Part shown: piece after piece, positions 24,401-35,294 of the stretch
Numbering within the stretch: the first letter of the stretch is position 1
How the letters are laid out: every line of letters begins with the position of its first letter
Assembly (NCBI RefSeq): GCF_041262525.1
Contig: NZ_JBGCCK010000009.1
Coordinates: 124,001-188,000, forward strand
Reading direction: 5' to 3'
DNA length: 64,000 nucleotides
Source: Streptacidiphilus sp041262525
GTDB lineage: Bacteria > Actinomycetota > Actinomycetes > Streptomycetales > Streptomycetaceae
The notes under the pieces: generated by a model
Seen by the model: only the letters and a program-made list of their open reading frames with translations
Told to the model about the DNA's origin: nothing
Databases searched by the model: none
Translations under genes and position numbers: made by a program

Positions 24401-25323
24401 GCGACTGGACGGAGCGCTTCCGCGCGCTGGAGCCGCTCTGCGGGCGCGCGCCGAGTGCGCACAATACGCAGCCGTGGACACTCCGCTACGAATCGGACCG
24501 CGTTGTTCTCGGCTGGGCGGCCGAGCGCGAGCTGCCGGCGGGCGATCCCACCCGGCGCGACCTCTACCTCTCGCTGGGCGCGTATCTGGAGACCTGCCTG
24601 ATCGTCGCGGCGGAGGCGGGGCTCGCGGTCGAGGCCGAGGTGCGCGTCGATCCGGAGGCGCGGACCTTCGCCGAGCTGCGCCCTGCGGACGCGGTCTACC
24701 CGACCGAGATCCGCGGCCGGGTCGTGGCGCGACGCGGCTGCGCCCGTGGCCCCTACCTGCCCGGCCGGCTCACGTCGGAGCAGTTGGCGCTGCTCTGGGG
24801 GCGAGTGATCGGCTCGGGCCTGCACGAGCTGCCCTCGGGGGAGCTGGCCGCGCTCGCGGTCCGGGCGGACCGCTGGATGTGGCGCACGGCTCCGGTCGTC
24901 GCGGAGCTGCGGCAGTGGCTGAGGCTGTCGCCCGCCGATCCCCGCTTCGCGCAGGACGGGCTGAGCTACGAGGCTCTGGCGATGAGCCGCGCCGAGGCGA
25001 TCGGCCTGCGGGCGGTGCTCGCACTGCGCGCGCAGGGGCCGCTGGCCGGCGTACTCGCGGGGACGCAGCGGGAGCTGTTCGCGAAGCAGGAGCACAGCGT
25101 GCTGATCCTGACGGGCCAGCGGGACACACCCGAGGGGGTGCTCGCGACCGGACGCGATCTGGCGCGGCTCTGGTACACGCTGACCGAGCTGGGCCTGCGG
25201 GTGCACCCCGTCAGCCAGCTGCTCGACTGCCCGGCGACAGCGGCCCTTCTCCCCGCCGATGCGCTGGCTGTCTTCCGCGTCGGACACCCGCTGGTCGCTC
25301 CGGTCCCCTCCGCCCGACGCTGA
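24397..25323 (+). CDS. Nitroreductase-fold (Acg-like) oxidoreductase
   Basis: A 308-residue protein with the Acg/nitroreductase-like beginning CGRAPSAHNTQPWTLRY, where the APSxHNTQPW motif contributes to flavin binding. It has two half-domains rather than the single 200-residue nitroreductase domain, as in Acg relatives (LARLWYTLTELGLRVHPVSQ near the end is the typical last helix). FMN binding is expected; the substrate is unknown. The start overlaps the preceding stop (ATGA), making it the third gene of the PaaK/DUF/nitroreductase unit. It is followed by 157 bases leading to acnA. Confidence 0.75.
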   Translation: MSDWTERFRALEPLCGRAPSAHNTQPWTLRYESDRVVLGWAAERELPAGDPTRRDLYLSLGAYLETCLIVAAEAGLAVEAEVRVDPEARTFAELRPADAVYPTEIRGRVVARRGCARGPYLPGRLTSEQLALLWGRVIGSGLHELPSGELAALAVRADRWMWRTAPVVAELRQWLRLSPADPRFAQDGLSYEALAMSRAEAIGLRAVLALRAQGPLAGVLAGTQRELFAKQEHSVLILTGQRDTPEGVLATGRDLARLWYTLTELGLRVHPVSQLLDCPATAALLPADALAVFRVGHPLVAPVPSARR

Positions 25324-25383
25324 CCGGCTCGACTCGCCTGCTCGGGGCTGTTTCGCGCCTCGGCGCGGCGTGTACTAGGGTGG

Positions 25384-25415
25384 TATCTCGACATCAAGAT
25401 ATCTGCCGCTACACT
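25384..25415 (+). promoter_or_regulatory. acnA promoter with overlapping operator-like palindrome
   Basis: TCGACA (25388-25393) and TACACT (25410-25415), separated by 16 bases, make a plausible vegetative promoter for acnA. The near-perfect palindrome TATCTCGA-CA-TCAAGATA (25384-25401, one mismatch between arms) covers the -35 element, a position fit for a repressor. The identity of the regulator is unknown. Confidence 0.5.
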
Positions 25416-25480
25416 CGACCTGATCGCGTGAGCAGCGCGCCCCGCACAACGCCGCGCATCTGATAACACAGGGAGAAGTC

Positions 25481-28189
<2,709 letters not shown>

Positions 28190-28208
28190 TCACGCGCGAC
28201 GCACGCGG

Positions 28209-28249
28209 AGAGCGGCCCTGTTCCCCTTTCGGGGGAGCGGGGCCGCTCT
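28209..28249 (+). terminator. acnA terminator hairpin
   Basis: A ten-base outer stem (AGAGCGGCCC with GGGCCGCTCT) encloses an inner TCCCC/GGGGA pairing around a short loop. It lies 20 bases after the acnA stop and has no T-run. Confidence 0.8.
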
Positions 28250-28301
28250 GCTGTGACAAGCTGATCTTGGAATGGCGGGAATCCGAGTGGAGGGGGCAGG
28301 C

Positions 28302-28952
28302 ATGGGTGGGACGCTGGCGGAGATCCTTGACGCGGCGGCGCAGGGGACGTTTCCGCCCCCGGACGGGGGCGTGACGGTGGTGCCGCAGCCGAGCCATCGC
28401 GACGCCGGCGTGATCGCCTTCACCGCGCACTCGGTGGTGTTCACGGACGAGGATCCCGCGTGGGTGCACGCCACGCTGGCGGCGCTCGACTGCGACGAGC
28501 TCGCGGCCACGATGAACCCGCGCTTCCTGGCCGCGATGCTCACCCGCACGGGGCGGTCGACCGACACGATCGACCTGCTCACGGTGGCCAGTTGGCTCCC
28601 GGGCCGGCCTCCGCTCGAACTGCGCGAGATCGAGGACCCCGACCACCCCCGGGTCGCGCGGGCGCGCAAGCGCCGCGACGGGGTGCGGGTCTGGCAGGCA
28701 GAGGGCGGCGTGGGCGGCGTGGTGGTCCTTGGACGCGGGGTCGCCGGCCGCCTGGAGGTGGCGATCGAGGTGGACGAACAGGCGCGCCACCGGGGCCTGG
28801 GCCGCCTGCTGGCCACGTCGGCGCGCTACCTCGCGCCGGTGGGCGTCCCGGTCTGGGCGCAACAGGCGGCAGGCAACGCCCGCAGCGTCCGCGCCTTCCA
28901 GGCGGCGGGCTTCCGGCCGGTGGGCGCCGAGGCGTTGCTGATCGCGTCTTAG
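28302..28952 (+). CDS. GNAT-type acetyltransferase domain protein
   Basis: A 216-residue protein. The C-terminal third is GNAT-like: LEVAIEVDEQARHRGLGRLL contains the acetyl-CoA loop (RHRGLG), and NARSVRAFQAAGFRPVGAE is the closing motif. The N-terminal 110 residues (EILDAAAQGTFPPPDGGVTV) are a separate domain seen in some actinobacterial acetyltransferases and have no clear function. The ATG at 28302 is chosen because GGAGGGGG stands nine bases upstream; the ATG at 28272 has no such site. It sits alone between acnA and a convergent hydrolase. Confidence 0.8.
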   Translation: MGGTLAEILDAAAQGTFPPPDGGVTVVPQPSHRDAGVIAFTAHSVVFTDEDPAWVHATLAALDCDELAATMNPRFLAAMLTRTGRSTDTIDLLTVASWLPGRPPLELREIEDPDHPRVARARKRRDGVRVWQAEGGVGGVVVLGRGVAGRLEVAIEVDEQARHRGLGRLLATSARYLAPVGVPVWAQQAAGNARSVRAFQAAGFRPVGAEALLIAS

Positions 28953-29002
28953 ACCGACCAGCACATGGTGAGCGCGGCCTCGGCGCCGGTGTCCGATCGG
29001 CG

Positions 29003-29080
29003 TCAGCCGTGCCAGACGCCCATGGACCTGATGTTGTCGTTCCACATCGCACCCATGCCGCCTGGGTCGTACACGGTGTG
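29003..29080 (-). pseudogene. Possible C-terminal gene remnant (about 23 codons)
   Basis: In the 131-base gap after the acetyltransferase, the minus strand reads VYDPGGMGAMWNDNIRSMGV, then WHG and a stop. An in-frame stop lies just upstream, so there is no start or body. The composition resembles the C-terminus of a small secreted protein (for example the inhibitor I36 type), but this is only an impression. It may be a decayed gene end. Confidence 0.25.
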
Positions 29081-29083
29081 ACG

Positions 29084-29947
29084 TCACTGTGGTGACGTCT
29101 TGGCCCGCTTCGCCCCGCCCCAGAGCGAGCCCGGGTTGGCTCGGCTGGGATAGAGCGCCAGCATGGCCTCGTACAGTTCGGCCGCGGTCTCAGTCTCGGC
29201 GTCGAGCCGGTTGAAGTCCGCCAGGTACTTCTTGGTCTCGGCGAGGATCTTCGGGTCGTCGGGCAGGTCGGGGTTCTTGTGGCCGGCGACGACGAAGGCA
29301 GGGTCGAGTGCGGCGAGCGTGTCGGTGGCGCGCATCCACTCCTCGCGCGACGCGGTGGTGGTCTCGCCCATGTACTGGTGGATGCCGTTGTAGGCGACAT
29401 CGCCGGCCACGACGAGCCGCAGGTCCGGCACCCACAGCGCGGTGCTGCCCTCGCAGTCGGTGAAACCGGCCTCGACCGCCCGCAGCGGGTGGCCTTCGAG
29501 GGCGAATGTGTCGCCATCCAGGATCTCCGGGAAGACCTGCGGTAGCGGGACCTGCCCCGGAAAGCGTGAGGTCCAGAAGGTGTCGATGTAGGGCGGCGTG
29601 CCCTCGAACCTCGCCTTGGCCACGGCCGCGGCGGTCGAGATTGCCTTGGCCTCGGGAAATGCCTCCAGAAGCTGCTTCACGCCGAAGCCGTGGTCGCCAT
29701 GGCCGTGCGTGATGTAGACGTAGGCCAGGTTGCGGTCGTGCGCCTTCACCCAGTCGACGAGCTGTTGGTTCTGGTCGACGGTGAGGAACGTGTCGACGAG
29801 CGCGGCGTCACGGTCGCCGAAGATCAAGGTCGCAGTGTTGACCACCCATTGGAGGTCCTCGCGGGTGCCGGGCGGCAGGTCGCGGGTCAGACCAGGCCGG
29901 CGCAGGCACAAGGTCTCGTACTGCAGCGGTGATGTGGCTTCCGGCAT
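29084..29947 (-). CDS. Metallo-beta-lactamase-fold hydrolase
   Basis: A 287-residue MBL-fold protein. The metal-binding signature is THGHGDHGFG (His-x-His-x-Asp-His) near residue 90, with Asp in VVAGDVAYNG and His in VVAGHKNPD further on. It is preceded by ATLIFGDRDAALVDTFLTVD, the usual first strands. No signal peptide is seen, so it should be cytoplasmic. The ATG at 29947 follows GGAAGGGA; the longer frame to 30127 is implausible. Family members hydrolyse esters, thioesters or lactones, and the substrate here is unknown. It is divergent from the frameshifted small gene at 30204. Confidence 0.85.
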   Translation of the reverse strand: MPEATSPLQYETLCLRRPGLTRDLPPGTREDLQWVVNTATLIFGDRDAALVDTFLTVDQNQQLVDWVKAHDRNLAYVYITHGHGDHGFGVKQLLEAFPEAKAISTAAAVAKARFEGTPPYIDTFWTSRFPGQVPLPQVFPEILDGDTFALEGHPLRAVEAGFTDCEGSTALWVPDLRLVVAGDVAYNGIHQYMGETTTASREEWMRATDTLAALDPAFVVAGHKNPDLPDDPKILAETKKYLADFNRLDAETETAAELYEAMLALYPSRANPGSLWGGAKRAKTSPQ

Positions 29948-30178
29948 GTCGTGGTTCCCTTCCACTCTCGTTGGGATCCCGGCCGACGCGCTGGGCTTGG
30001 TCGGTCGAGCGCTTGGCCTCGGAGCCCAGGGGCTGGGGGCTCGACGAGCCGCCGACCCGTTCCAAGGGCAATCCTGCTCGCCCGCATCCGATCCGCAACA
30101 CGACGACGGGCCCGCCGGCACGCACAAGCGCTCACCATGCCCCGCCCAGGTTTGTGCGAACGTCCGGCTCGGGTATTC

Positions 30179-30203
30179 GAAAATATGTTCCTATACTGGA
30201 GAG
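30179..30203 (+). promoter_or_regulatory. Possible SOS-box/leaderless promoter
   Basis: GAAAATATGTTC (30179-30190) differs by one consensus base from the GAAC-N4-GTTC LexA-type box of actinobacteria. It is followed at once by TATACT (30192-30197), a good -10 element. The GTG of the next gene begins seven bases after that element, so transcription would start at or next to the start codon, giving a leaderless message. No good -35 is visible. Interpretation as damage-inducible is inference. Confidence 0.4.
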
Positions 30204-30576
30204 GTGAACACCTCTCCCGTCCCTCCCGGCTGGCCGGAACGCGTCCCACCGCCCGGCAGTCCCGGCTGGGAGGAGTCCGCCAGGAGGTGGCTTTTACGAC
30301 CAGGCGCCGGGGGAGTGGCGGCGGTACCACGTGTTCTACAAGCACCCGCAGATGCTCGCCAGGGACGTGCGCTATCTGACCGAGGCGGCCCTGCAGGGGG
30401 CGCGGACGGCGTATTCGCGGGCGCGGGTGGAGCTCGGGGAGCACTTCGAGCCGCATGCGATCGAGGAGAAGCTGCGCGCCTACGCCGAGGAGGGCGCCCG
30501 CCTCAACGTCCTGGCGCGCCAGGTGCAGTTGGTGGAGGACGCCCTCTCGGGGGTGCGGTGGGTGCCGCGGTTGTGA
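30204..30576 (+). pseudogene. Small actinobacterial hypothetical protein, frameshifted at a T tract
   Basis: The GTG at 30204 opens MNTSPVPPGWPERVPPPGSP and continues to GWEESARRW. The conserved remainder (YDQAPGEWRRYHVFYKHPQM and onward to VEDALSGVRWVPRL) lies in another frame that stops at 30576. The break is at TTTT, 30292-30295. Removing one T restores a continuous protein of about 123 residues that reads RRWLYDQAP across the joint, as in related streptomycete proteins. It is therefore a recent frameshift, a sequencing error in a homopolymer, or a slippage site. The protein is helical, with no known domain. The upstream element suggests a leaderless, possibly DNA-damage-linked promoter. 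Confidence 0.65.
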
Positions 30577-30588
30577 AGGGGTGCCGCG

Positions 30589-32919
30589 CTACTCCGTGCG
30601 CAGACCGTCGGCGCGCATCAGGCGCCAGAGCGCGGGGAGGCTGAGCAGCGTGGCGACGGCCACGGCCGCCGCGCCGGCGCCCGTCATGGTCGCGACCATG
30701 GCCCAGTCGAAGCGGATGGTCCTCATGGTCATCCGCATCAGCAGCGCGCCCAGGCCCAGGCCGCCCGCGAGGGCGAGGACGAGGCCGATGACCACGGGGA
30801 CCGCACTCTGCCACAGGACGGAGAGGGCCAGCGTCGAGCGCTTGGTGCCGAAGGCCACCAGCACCGCCAGCAGGCGGCGGCGTTCGCGCAGCTGTTCCGT
30901 CATGGAGACGGCCATGCCGATAGCGATCAGCAGCAGCGTGACGATCGCGCCGACCATGAGTCCGCGCTGGATGTTGGCGAACTTCCGGTCGGTCGTCGTC
31001 TCCGCGTAGACCTGGATCTGCAGGCCGGGGACGGTCGTCGCCACCACCGTGCGGGCGCGCTCGATGGCGTCCGGGTCGTCGGGGGCGAGGCGGATGTCGC
31101 TGGTGAGGATCGCCGTGCTGAGCCGCTGCGGGTCGAGTGCCTGCGGGGTGACGAAGAGCCCCGCCCTGGTCGTGCCGTCCGGGCCCTTGCGGAACGGCAC
31201 CGTACGGAGGGAGGCCGGGACCGTCCAGTAGGCCGACGAGGCGGGGTGCTGCGGGTCGGGCGCGCTGCCGTGGAGGTCCACCCGCTGGCCGGGGCGGACC
31301 AACGGGACCGGATCGCTCATCGGGTCGTTCAAGGGCGCCTTCACCAGGTATGCGCCGCCGGGGGCGCAGTCCGTGAGCCCGGTGTACTCGGCGAGGGTCG
31401 AACAGTCGCCGACGTACACCGTGAGCCGCTGACCCGTGCCCGGCAGGGCCGCGTCGTAGTCGGACAACAGCTTCGTCGCGCCGAGCACGCCCTGGGTACC
31501 GCGCAGCTTCGCGACCACCGCGTCCGCCTGCCGCGCGTCGGCCAGGGAGGCGGCGATACCCGCCTGGGCGCGGGACAGATCCCGGCCGGTTCCGCTGGTG
31601 AACTGGCCGCTCACGCCGGCGAAGAGGCTCTGCACCGCGATCGCGCCCGCCACCGCCACGGCCACCCCGCTCACCGCGCGGGCGGCCGCACCGCCGGAGA
31701 GTTGGAGCCGGCGGCTGCCCAGCTGGATCGGCACCGGACCGCCGCCGAGTCGGCCGACGATCCGCTCCATCAGCCAGGGCAGCAGCGTCGTGACGCCGAT
31801 CAGCAGCAGCACCACGCCTGCGATCAGCTGACGCTGCATCGAGTCGGAGAAGCTGCTGCCGAGGGTGGTGGAGAGCAGCAGCAGCGTGCCGCCGACCGGG
31901 GCCGGCAGCCGCCACCAGAGCCGGCGCCTGGGCGGAGCGCTGTTGCGCATCACGCCGAGCGGCTCGATGGTGACCCCGCGCAGCGAGAGCGTCGTGACGG
32001 CGACCGCGAGCAGCGGCACCACCAGGGCGATCCAGCCGACCAGGGCCGCCTGCGGCGCGAGGTCGGAGGGGAACACGCTCAGGCCGAGCAGGTCGACCGC
32101 GGAGACGAGCTGACGGGCCAGCAGGAAGATGCCGAAACCGGCCAGCACCCCCGCCATCGCGCCGACCAGCGCCTCGCCGGAGGCGACCCGATGCGTGCCC
32201 CGGATGTCGACCCCGACCAGCCGCAGCGCGGCCAGCCTGCGGTCACGTCGCTCGCCGCCGATCCGCACCACCGTGGCGAGGAAGACCGCGACAGGCACCA
32301 GCAGCACCACGAAGGTGATCACCGTGAGCAGCATCAGCATCGGGGACAGCCCCGCGGAGACGAGGTGGCCGCCGATGCGGTCGGTGCGGTAGACGCTGCT
32401 CGAGCCGCTCGGTGCGACCGTGAGGGAGGCGTCCCCGGCGTAGTAGACGAGCTCGCCGGGGCCGACCAGCCCGGCGTCGCCCACGGTGCCGACGTCACGG
32501 TAAGGCAGGCGCTGCTTGAGCAGCGCTCCCTCGGGCGAGGCGAGCAGCGAGCGCAGCGCGGGCGAGACGTACATCGTGGCGCCGCCGGGCCAGGCGGCCA
32601 GCCCGGGAGGTGTCGGCACACGGGAGCCCTCGGGCTTGACCAGCTCGCCGTGGACGGCGTCGCCGTGGAAGGTGGTGTCCGCGTCGCGGACCAGCAGCGT
32701 CGTGGCGGAGGCGGTCAGCGGGCCGCCGAAATTCGCCAGCTCGCGCGCCGCGCCGCGCGCGTTGCGGGCGTTCATCATGCCCGGCAGCGCGGTGGCGAGC
32801 ATCAGCAGGGCCACCGCGCAGCCGACGCCGAGGGCGGTCAGCAGGGTACGGAACCAGCCCTCGCGTCCGCCGACGGCGAAGCGCGCACCGAGACGGAGGT
32901 CCCGGAGCCAGGCGGTCAC
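30589..32919 (-). CDS. FtsX-like ABC transporter permease
   Basis: A 776-residue permease of the MacB/FtsX type. It begins with a cytoplasmic start and a first membrane helix (FRTLLTALGVGCAVALLMLA), followed by a large extracytoplasmic region. There are two FtsX-type membrane blocks: ITFVVLLVPVAVFLATVVRI with ALVGAMAGVLAGFGIFLLAR in the first, and VGAIVTLLLIAIGMAVSMTE with SVLWQSAVPVVIGLVLALAG in the second. Such permeases with a single NBD protein often export peptides or detect antimicrobial peptides. Its start overlaps the ATPase stop by four bases, and the PadR regulator precedes both. The order PadR-ATPase-permease suggests a drug- or peptide-responsive export operon. Confidence 0.88.
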   Translation of the reverse strand: MTAWLRDLRLGARFAVGGREGWFRTLLTALGVGCAVALLMLATALPGMMNARNARGAARELANFGGPLTASATTLLVRDADTTFHGDAVHGELVKPEGSRVPTPPGLAAWPGGATMYVSPALRSLLASPEGALLKQRLPYRDVGTVGDAGLVGPGELVYYAGDASLTVAPSGSSSVYRTDRIGGHLVSAGLSPMLMLLTVITFVVLLVPVAVFLATVVRIGGERRDRRLAALRLVGVDIRGTHRVASGEALVGAMAGVLAGFGIFLLARQLVSAVDLLGLSVFPSDLAPQAALVGWIALVVPLLAVAVTTLSLRGVTIEPLGVMRNSAPPRRRLWWRLPAPVGGTLLLLSTTLGSSFSDSMQRQLIAGVVLLLIGVTTLLPWLMERIVGRLGGGPVPIQLGSRRLQLSGGAAARAVSGVAVAVAGAIAVQSLFAGVSGQFTSGTGRDLSRAQAGIAASLADARQADAVVAKLRGTQGVLGATKLLSDYDAALPGTGQRLTVYVGDCSTLAEYTGLTDCAPGGAYLVKAPLNDPMSDPVPLVRPGQRVDLHGSAPDPQHPASSAYWTVPASLRTVPFRKGPDGTTRAGLFVTPQALDPQRLSTAILTSDIRLAPDDPDAIERARTVVATTVPGLQIQVYAETTTDRKFANIQRGLMVGAIVTLLLIAIGMAVSMTEQLRERRRLLAVLVAFGTKRSTLALSVLWQSAVPVVIGLVLALAGGLGLGALLMRMTMRTIRFDWAMVATMTGAGAAAVAVATLLSLPALWRLMRADGLRTE

Positions 32920-33620
32920 CGGGGGACCGCCGTCAGGCTCGTGCCGGTGCGGCCGTCGCGGACGACGACCTCGCGGTCCGAGTAGGCGGCGACCCGGGGC
33001 TCGTGGGTGACCAGGACGACGGCGGCCTTCGTCTCCCGCGCGGCGGCGGAGAGCAACTGCATCACCCGCTCGCCGTTGAGCGAGTCGAGCGCGCCGGTCG
33101 GCTCGTCGGCGAAGACCACGCGGGGCTCGCCGACGAGGGCGCGGGCGACGGCGACGCGCTGGCCCTGCCCGCCGGAGACCTCGCCGGGCCGCTTGCGGCC
33201 CAACTCGCCGACCTCCAGCCGCTCCAGCCAGCGGGCGGCCCGCTGCTCGGCGTCCCGGCGACGGGCGCCGGCCAGGCGCAGCGGCAGAGCGACGTTCTCC
33301 AGGCAGGTGAGCTCGGGGACCAGCTGGCCGAACTGGAAGACGAAGCCGAACTCCTCCCGGCGCAGCGCGCTGCGCTCGGCGTCGCCCATCGCGGACAGCT
33401 CACGCCCCTGGTACCGCACCACGCCCGCGTCCGGCTTCACTATCCCGGCGAGGCAGTGCAGCAGCGTCGACTTGCCGGAGCCCGAGGGTCCCATCACGGC
33501 GACGGTCTCCCCGGCGTGTATCGCGAAATCGGCGCCGTCGAGCGCGGGGGTGGCGCCGTAGGTCTTGCGCAGACCACTCGCGCTGAGGACGGCTTCGGCC
33601 GAACTCGTCACGCGTGTCAC
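32916..33620 (-). CDS. ABC transporter ATP-binding protein (MacB/LolD type)
   Basis: A 234-residue NBD with Walker A GPSGSGKST, Q-loop in FVFQFGQLVPELT, signature here VSGGQGQRVAVARAL and Walker B VVFADEPTGALD, the P-T-G-A-L-D form typical of LolD/MacB-type ATPases that serve FtsX-like permeases. The GTG at 33620 overlaps the PadR stop (GTGA); another GTG lies three codons later. It overlaps the permease by four bases. The operon therefore reads padR, ATPase, permease as coupled genes. Confidence 0.92.
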   Translation of the reverse strand: MTRVTSSAEAVLSASGLRKTYGATPALDGADFAIHAGETVAVMGPSGSGKSTLLHCLAGIVKPDAGVVRYQGRELSAMGDAERSALRREEFGFVFQFGQLVPELTCLENVALPLRLAGARRRDAEQRAARWLERLEVGELGRKRPGEVSGGQGQRVAVARALVGEPRVVFADEPTGALDSLNGERVMQLLSAAARETKAAVVLVTHEPRVAAYSDREVVVRDGRTGTSLTAVPR

Positions 33621-34141
33621 GCGACCACCTCGGCGCGGAGCTGGTCCAGGCGGGCGGCGGTGAGCTCGAGCCAGCGCAGATCTGCCTCCAGGTGGAACAG
33701 GGCGTGGTCGCAGATCAACTGGTCGGCGAAGTCGCCGTCGAGCTTGCGACGGGTCAGTTCGCGCATCAGGCGGAGGTGTTCGGCGCGCTGGGTGTCCAGG
33801 ATGCTCTGGGCGCTGCGGTCGGTGAGCAGGGCGAGGACGACCTTGGTGTAGAGCGTGTTCTGGAGGTAGGGCTCCGGCTTCTCCGGAGAGGCCAGCCACT
33901 GTTCGACGTCGGTCAGCCCGGCGTCGGTGATCGCGTAGCGCTTGCGTTCGGGGCCGCCGCCCGCCTCTATCCCGTCGACCTCGACGAGACCGTTCTTCAG
34001 CAGCCGGGCCATCGTCGAGTAGACCTGCCCGTAGTGCAGCGGGCGGTCCTGGCCGAAGCGCTCGTCGAAGGCGCGTTTGAGGTCGTAGCCGTGGCGGGGG
34101 CCGGACTCGAGCAGGCCGAGCAGCGTGTGTCCGATCGTCAT
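33617..34141 (-). CDS. PadR family transcriptional regulator
   Basis: A 174-residue PadR protein. The winged helix starts at MTIGHTLLGLLESGPRHGYD and continues with GQVYSTMARLLKNGLVEVDG and ERKRYAITDAG. The C-terminal helical half (from ALLTDRSAQSILDTQRAEHL) is the dimerisation domain. It is the first gene of the export operon and probably represses it. A cluster of TATACAC/GTGAATA repeats lies just upstream of the ATG at 34141. The ligand is unknown. Confidence 0.9.
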   Translation of the reverse strand: MTIGHTLLGLLESGPRHGYDLKRAFDERFGQDRPLHYGQVYSTMARLLKNGLVEVDGIEAGGGPERKRYAITDAGLTDVEQWLASPEKPEPYLQNTLYTKVVLALLTDRSAQSILDTQRAEHLRLMRELTRRKLDGDFADQLICDHALFHLEADLRWLELTAARLDQLRAEVVA

Positions 34142-34150
34142 GGGAGCGAC

Positions 34151-34180
34151 TATACACATCAGGTATACACGCAGTGAATA
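34151..34180. promoter_or_regulatory. Operator-like repeats upstream of the padR operon
   Basis: TATACAC occurs at 34151-34157 and 34164-34170, and GTGAATA at 34174-34180 is the inverse of the second copy apart from one base. The cluster starts nine bases upstream of the padR start, in AT-rich sequence. PadR proteins often bind inverted repeats near their own start, so autoregulation is likely. Confidence 0.5.
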
Positions 34181-34254
34181 CCCGACCAGCCAGGCGGTCG
34201 GACGACGCCGGGGCTCTTGTCCTCTCCCGCGAGCGATGATACCCATGCCGATAT

Positions 34255-34269
34255 CTGACTGACAGTCAG
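34255..34269. promoter_or_regulatory. TetR-type operator-like palindrome upstream of LLM gene
   Basis: CTGACTG-A-CAGTCAG is a perfect inverted repeat with 7-base arms and a one-base centre, 19 bases before the start of the oxidoreductase. The form is typical of TetR-family operators. The nearby TetR gene has a different palindrome at its own promoter, so another regulator may act here. Confidence 0.55.
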
Positions 34270-34288
34270 TTACGAAGGGACGAGTGCC

Positions 34289-35281
34289 GTGACCGTCACC
34301 ACGCTGCGCTTCAACCAGGTCACCCCCGGCCTGGACCGCAAGGACGTCTCCGCCCGCTACCGCGCCACCGTCGAGATGGCCGCCTTCGGCGACGCCCAGG
34401 GATTCGACCTGATCACGCTGGAGGAGCACCACGGCGTGGTCGACGGCTGGAGCCCCGCGCCGATCGCCACCGCCGCCGCGATCTTCGGCGCCACCAGCCG
34501 CATCCCGGTCATGCTCTGCGCGCTGATCACCCCGCTCTACGACCCGCTGCGGCTCGCCGAGGAGATCAGTGTGCTGGACCACCTCAGCGACGGCCGGGTC
34601 ACCGTCGTCGCCGGGATCGGCTACCGGCCCGCCGAGTACGAGCTGATGGGCGTCGAGTGGAAGGAGCGCGGCCGGATCCAGGACGAGGTGCTGGAGACCC
34701 TGCTCGCCGCCTGGACCGGCGAGGAGTTCGAGTACCGCGGGCGACGGGTCACGCTGACCCCGCCGCCGCTGACCCGGCCGCACCCGCCGCTGATCGTCGG
34801 CGGCTCGTCCAAGGCGGCGGTCCGCCGCGCGGTCCGGCTGCGGCTGCCGCTGTTCACCGCGGCGCACCTGCCCGAGCTGGTCGAGTACTACGACCGGCTG
34901 GCCGCCGAGGCCGGCTGGGACGGCGGATTCGTGCTGCTGCCGCCGGACCCCACCCGGATGGTCTTCTGCACCGAGGACCCCGAGCACGCCTGGGCGCATT
35001 TCGGCGAACGCTTCCTGCACGAGGCCCGCACCTACGCCTCCTGGCAGACGCCGGACATCCGCTCCGCGGTCTCGACGAAGGCGCTGACGGTCGACCAGCT
35101 GCGCGCCGAGGGCACCTACTGCTGCCTGACCCCGGAGCAGTGCGTCGAGCTGGCTTGCGCGGAGGGCCCCCTGGGCAACCTGCTGCTGCACCCGATGTGC
35201 GGCGGCATCCCGGTCGACGCGGCCTGGGAGAGCCTGCACCTGTTCGCGGACAAGGTGATGCCTGCCCTCAGGGAGCTGTGA
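34289..35281 (+). CDS. LLM-class flavin-dependent oxidoreductase
   Basis: A 330-residue luciferase-like monooxygenase-fold protein, distinct from the one at 4723. Marks are the first strand MTVTTLRFNQVTPGL, LITLEEHHGVVDGW near residue 48, the family stretch LSDGRVTVVAGIGYRPAEYE and HPPLIVGGSSKAAVRRAV. The GTG at 34289 has GAAGGGACGA upstream. It is divergent from padR and convergent with tetR. A TetR-type palindrome sits in its promoter region. Cofactor (FMN or F420) and substrate are not determinable from sequence. Confidence 0.85.
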   Translation: MTVTTLRFNQVTPGLDRKDVSARYRATVEMAAFGDAQGFDLITLEEHHGVVDGWSPAPIATAAAIFGATSRIPVMLCALITPLYDPLRLAEEISVLDHLSDGRVTVVAGIGYRPAEYELMGVEWKERGRIQDEVLETLLAAWTGEEFEYRGRRVTLTPPPLTRPHPPLIVGGSSKAAVRRAVRLRLPLFTAAHLPELVEYYDRLAAEAGWDGGFVLLPPDPTRMVFCTEDPEHAWAHFGERFLHEARTYASWQTPDIRSAVSTKALTVDQLRAEGTYCCLTPEQCVELACAEGPLGNLLLHPMCGGIPVDAAWESLHLFADKVMPALREL

Positions 35282-35294
35282 CCGGAGAAGGGCC

